Of a stretch of 26,245 bases of DNA, positions 23,725 to 26,245 are shown piece after piece (within the stretch, counting starts at the first letter, position 1; the number at the start of each line of letters is the position of its first letter). Below the pieces are notes generated by a model, which saw nothing but the letters and a program-made list of their open reading frames with translations, searched no databases and was not told the origin of the DNA. The position numbers were made by a program, and so were the translations under genes. Source of the stretch: Verrucomicrobiota bacterium (GTDB lineage Bacteria; Verrucomicrobiota; Verrucomicrobiia; Limisphaerales; UBA11358); NCBI GenBank assembly GCA_021323835.1, contig JAJPKI010000336.1, positions 1 through 26,245 on the forward strand, written 5' to 3'.

Positions 23725-26245
23725 AAATCACCTTCGGGCAAGCTTTGGACGGTCAGGAATTGCGGGCAGTAAATAATTCTATAGGTGATATAGTTTGTGG
23801 GCCGCTCCGCCTCACGGAAATTCTTGAGACGCAACTGGGGTTAAAACGAAAATCCGTCAGCGAAATATCGAGGGTTTTTCAATTCGTCAAAATCTTGGAA
23901 AAGCTGGCAGAGAACAAGCCCCGCTTTTATTCAACTTCGTTCAAAAAGAATCCCCTTGCAGTTTCAGAAGCGCTACTACATTGGCGAGATTCATTGGCGT
24001 TGGCCGGCTGGAGTGGAATGACAGATGGAAGTTCACAGAGATTGCGCGATTTAGCCGATGTGAACGTGGCATTAAAAGAAACAGTCGCGTTAGGGCAGCC
24101 AGACAGGCTAATGGTTATTCATGAGGCATTGAGTCATCGTAGCCATTGTATTGAAACTATCATTGTTGTTGATCCTCCATTCTCCTTTCCGTTGCTCTGG
24201 CGGAATATTTTAACAAAGCTCGGCGCAAAATTTCAAACGCGAGAAACATATTCGAAAGATAAGGAATCCGAAACGGATTTAACGCAGATAAGAAACGTTC
24301 TTTTTTCAGGTTCCACGGAAAAAATCAAATTGCGGAATGATGGTTCCGTCATGCAATTCAGTGCCTACTCGGAATTTACATTGGCGCATACAGCGGCGAA
24401 ACTCTTGCGGGATGTTTCGAAAGAACCCCATATTTTAATTGCCGAAAATGACTGCACAGTGCTGGATGATGTCTTAATCGCTGGTGATCAAGCTTCCCTT
24501 GGTGTTCATCCCGCATCATTGGCCAGACCAATTCCTCAGCTATTGTTGCTGACGCTCCGTTTATGTTGGAAGCCGCTTAATCCATTACATTTATTAGAGT
24601 TTCTGACCCATCCAAACTGTCCGGTTGAATTTCATCTTCGCAATGAGCTGTCTCGCGTGATGGTTGAGTGTCCGGGCATAGGCGGTTCCAAATGGCTCGG
24701 GGCAATTGAAGCAGTGAAGAAAATATATCAAGCGAAGCCTGCGGACGAAGCAAAAGAACTTTTCCCGCGACTGGAAAAAGACCTGGCAGATTGGGTTCAT
24801 ATTTCTAAATATGCTCCCCGCACGGGAGCTCCCGGAACGGAAATCTCCGACCACTGCTTGCGCATTGCCAAATGGGCCAGACATCGGCTCATAAAAGAAA
24901 AAGAACAGGGTGATTTTGCCAAAGCTTCTCTTTTTCAATTTCTGGCTACACAGGCGTCTGAGTTGGGTGAGGCGGTGAAGGAAGCAAAGGCCGTTACGCA
25001 ATGCGAATTGGAGCGATTGGTTCGAAGAGTTTCTGGAAACGGATGGTCCTCCCCAAAAAATCGAGAGCTTGGGCACGGTCATCGTGTTGGTTCGCCGGCA
25101 GCTTGTATCGAATCTGTTGATACCATGCTTTGGTGGAACTTTTCCGAGCCGGAGCGTCCGGCGCTTCCTAATTGGACCACCTCCGAAGTCGAAGAGTTGC
25201 AAAAGCACGGTGCGGAAATTCCTACGGCTGCCTCCATCTTGATGACGGAAAGCGCCCATTGGTTGAAACCATTTTTTTCTGCGAGAAAAAAACTGGCCTT
25301 TTTCACTCCCCGGCAGCGCAATGGTGAACTGGTGGCAACACATCCTTTATTCAGCCGACTCCAGGCAATGGTGGAAGGCAAGTTTCCAACGACGCATCTT
25401 GACATAGATTTGCAGCGAAAGAAAGTTTCATTCGCTGAACCAATCAAGCACATTGCCCTCAGAACTCCTCGCCGATGGTGGAAATTGAAAGATGGAAATC
25501 ACTTTGGTTCTCGATTAACAGAATCCTTTTCCAGTGCAGAGAAATTCATTTACAGTCCTTATTCTTGGGTGCTTGATTACAAAGCGGTTCTCCGTCCGGG
25601 AGTTTTGAGCCAGTTTCGAATGCGGAGCGAAAACGTTCTGCATGGCAACCTGCTTCATCGCCTGCTTGATTTGCTTGTCGCTGGGCCACTGAAAAAGGGC
25701 CATTGGGAAGGAATTATGGAAGCAGGCTTGAAGGATTATATCGAAGAACAATGGCCCACACTTCTCGAACAGGAAGGAGCGGTTTTATTATTGTTGGGCA
25801 AACAGTCGGAAGCCACCGCTTTGCTTGATACTGCAAAGCGAGCGCTCTGGAGCCTGTCACAACAATTGAGAGCTGCTCAAATTATCGAAACGAATACCAA
25901 CGTAAATTTCAAAGCCGAGTTCATTGGCGGAAAGTTGGAAGGATTCGTTGATCTCCTGATCAAGAACGAAAAGTCCAAGGCGGCTGTGGTCGATTTGAAA
26001 TCGGGTCGTTTGGAAGAAAAACAAAAAGAATTGCAGTCGAATGTGCAATTGCAGTTAGCGATTTACGGATTTTTGCATAGACAACTATTGGGAGAATGGC
26101 CGGCGGTCAGCTATTTTATATTGAACAGCGGACGAATGCTGGCCCAGATCAAAGATTATTTTCCCCAAGCCTATTCAATCCCGGCCAAGTCCGGTTCCAG
26201 CGGGCTTGAAACTTGTTGGAACGAATTTGTTGAAATGTGGCGCTA
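23721..26245 (+). CDS. AddB-like PD-(D/E)XK nuclease family protein (3' end beyond window)
   Basis: The frame is open from ATG 23721 to the window edge (841 residues so far). Its C-terminal part has the RecB-family nuclease pattern: the SPYSWVLDY segment, H646 in GNLLHRLLD, D744 in EGFVDLLI, D758-x-K760 in VVDLKSG, and Q778-x3-Y782 in QLQLAIYG. All catalytic positions appear intact. The N-terminal 600 residues resemble the inactivated helicase arm of AddB (for example CGPLRLTEILETQLGL near residues 26-41), with no ATP-binding motif recognised. AddB normally works with an AddA helicase-nuclease; any partner would lie beyond the window. Codon use is less GC-rich than in the core genes, which fits acquisition. 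Its position on a tRNA-linked island suggests an accessory, possibly defence, role (inference). Confidence 0.75.
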   Translation, partial: MKITFGQALDGQELRAVNNSIGDIVCGPLRLTEILETQLGLKRKSVSEISRVFQFVKILEKLAENKPRFYSTSFKKNPLAVSEALLHWRDSLALAGWSGMTDGSSQRLRDLADVNVALKETVALGQPDRLMVIHEALSHRSHCIETIIVVDPPFSFPLLWRNILTKLGAKFQTRETYSKDKESETDLTQIRNVLFSGSTEKIKLRNDGSVMQFSAYSEFTLAHTAAKLLRDVSKEPHILIAENDCTVLDDVLIAGDQASLGVHPASLARPIPQLLLLTLRLCWKPLNPLHLLEFLTHPNCPVEFHLRNELSRVMVECPGIGGSKWLGAIEAVKKIYQAKPADEAKELFPRLEKDLADWVHISKYAPRTGAPGTEISDHCLRIAKWARHRLIKEKEQGDFAKASLFQFLATQASELGEAVKEAKAVTQCELERLVRRVSGNGWSSPKNRELGHGHRVGSPAACIESVDTMLWWNFSEPERPALPNWTTSEVEELQKHGAEIPTAASILMTESAHWLKPFFSARKKLAFFTPRQRNGELVATHPLFSRLQAMVEGKFPTTHLDIDLQRKKVSFAEPIKHIALRTPRRWWKLKDGNHFGSRLTESFSSAEKFIYSPYSWVLDYKAVLRPGVLSQFRMRSENVLHGNLLHRLLDLLVAGPLKKGHWEGIMEAGLKDYIEEQWPTLLEQEGAVLLLLGKQSEATALLDTAKRALWSLSQQLRAAQIIETNTNVNFKAEFIGGKLEGFVDLLIKNEKSKAAVVDLKSGRLEEKQKELQSNVQLQLAIYGFLHRQLLGEWPAVSYFILNSGRMLAQIKDYFPQAYSIPAKSGSSGLETCWNEFVEMWR

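Noticed and set aside
24594..25343. 249-codon minus-strand open frame opposite the nuclease gene
   Set aside because: It overlaps the intact plus-strand frame that carries the AddB-like pattern over its length; the minus-strand peptide is Arg/Phe-rich without motifs.

Overview
The window looks like a chromosomal piece of a Verrucomicrobiota bacterium, probably near Pedosphaeraceae/Limisphaerales. This is inferred from three things seen in the sequence: two prepilin-like proteins with a C-terminal H-x9-DG motif, a PEP-CTERM type secreted protein, and a very large secreted protein whose C-terminal tail type is common in that phylum. Most genes are core or housekeeping, densely packed on both strands, with many 1-4 nt overlaps.

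Region 1 (1-9.4 kb) carries DNA-repair pieces among surface-protein genes. The window opens in the 3' end of a LigD-type 3'-phosphoesterase gene that ends at a strong bidirectional terminator. A 1324-residue modular secreted protein (minus strand) is divergent from a prepilin-like gene and a PAP2/class A acid phosphatase. A stand-alone ATP-dependent DNA ligase follows, then a small DUF3892 gene. A four-gene minus-strand operon comes next: a basic 'plasmid stabilization'-like protein, a 52-residue DUF3309 membrane peptide, pterin-4a-carbinolamine dehydratase, and a LigD-type primase-polymerase. The three enzymatic parts of bacterial LigD are therefore encoded by three separate genes here.

Region 2 (9.5-21.4 kb) holds a UbiB/ABC1 kinase-like gene, a prepilin-like gene overlapping a zinc-ribbon/PQQ-propeller membrane protein, guaA, a lipid cluster (HpnA-like reductase, OlsB-like and OlsA-like acyltransferases, probably making ornithine lipid), a small TPR-like protein, an HTH-metallo-beta-lactamase fusion next to kdsB, and a PEP-CTERM protein with a P-domain-like ectodomain.

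Region 3 (21.4-26.2 kb) is accessory. Two gene remnants lie just before a tRNA-Thr(CGT). On the other side come short direct repeats, a hairpin, a tyrosine recombinase with a strong terminator, and a small helix-turn-helix, excisionase-like gene. A regulatory gap then holds two related operator-like palindromes, followed by degenerate coding fragments and a large AddB-like PD-(D/E)XK nuclease gene that runs off the window. This is the left end of a tRNA-targeted island whose cargo begins with a helicase-nuclease-type gene. It is the best candidate for a poorly described, possibly defence-related system, but the diagnostic partner genes lie beyond the window.
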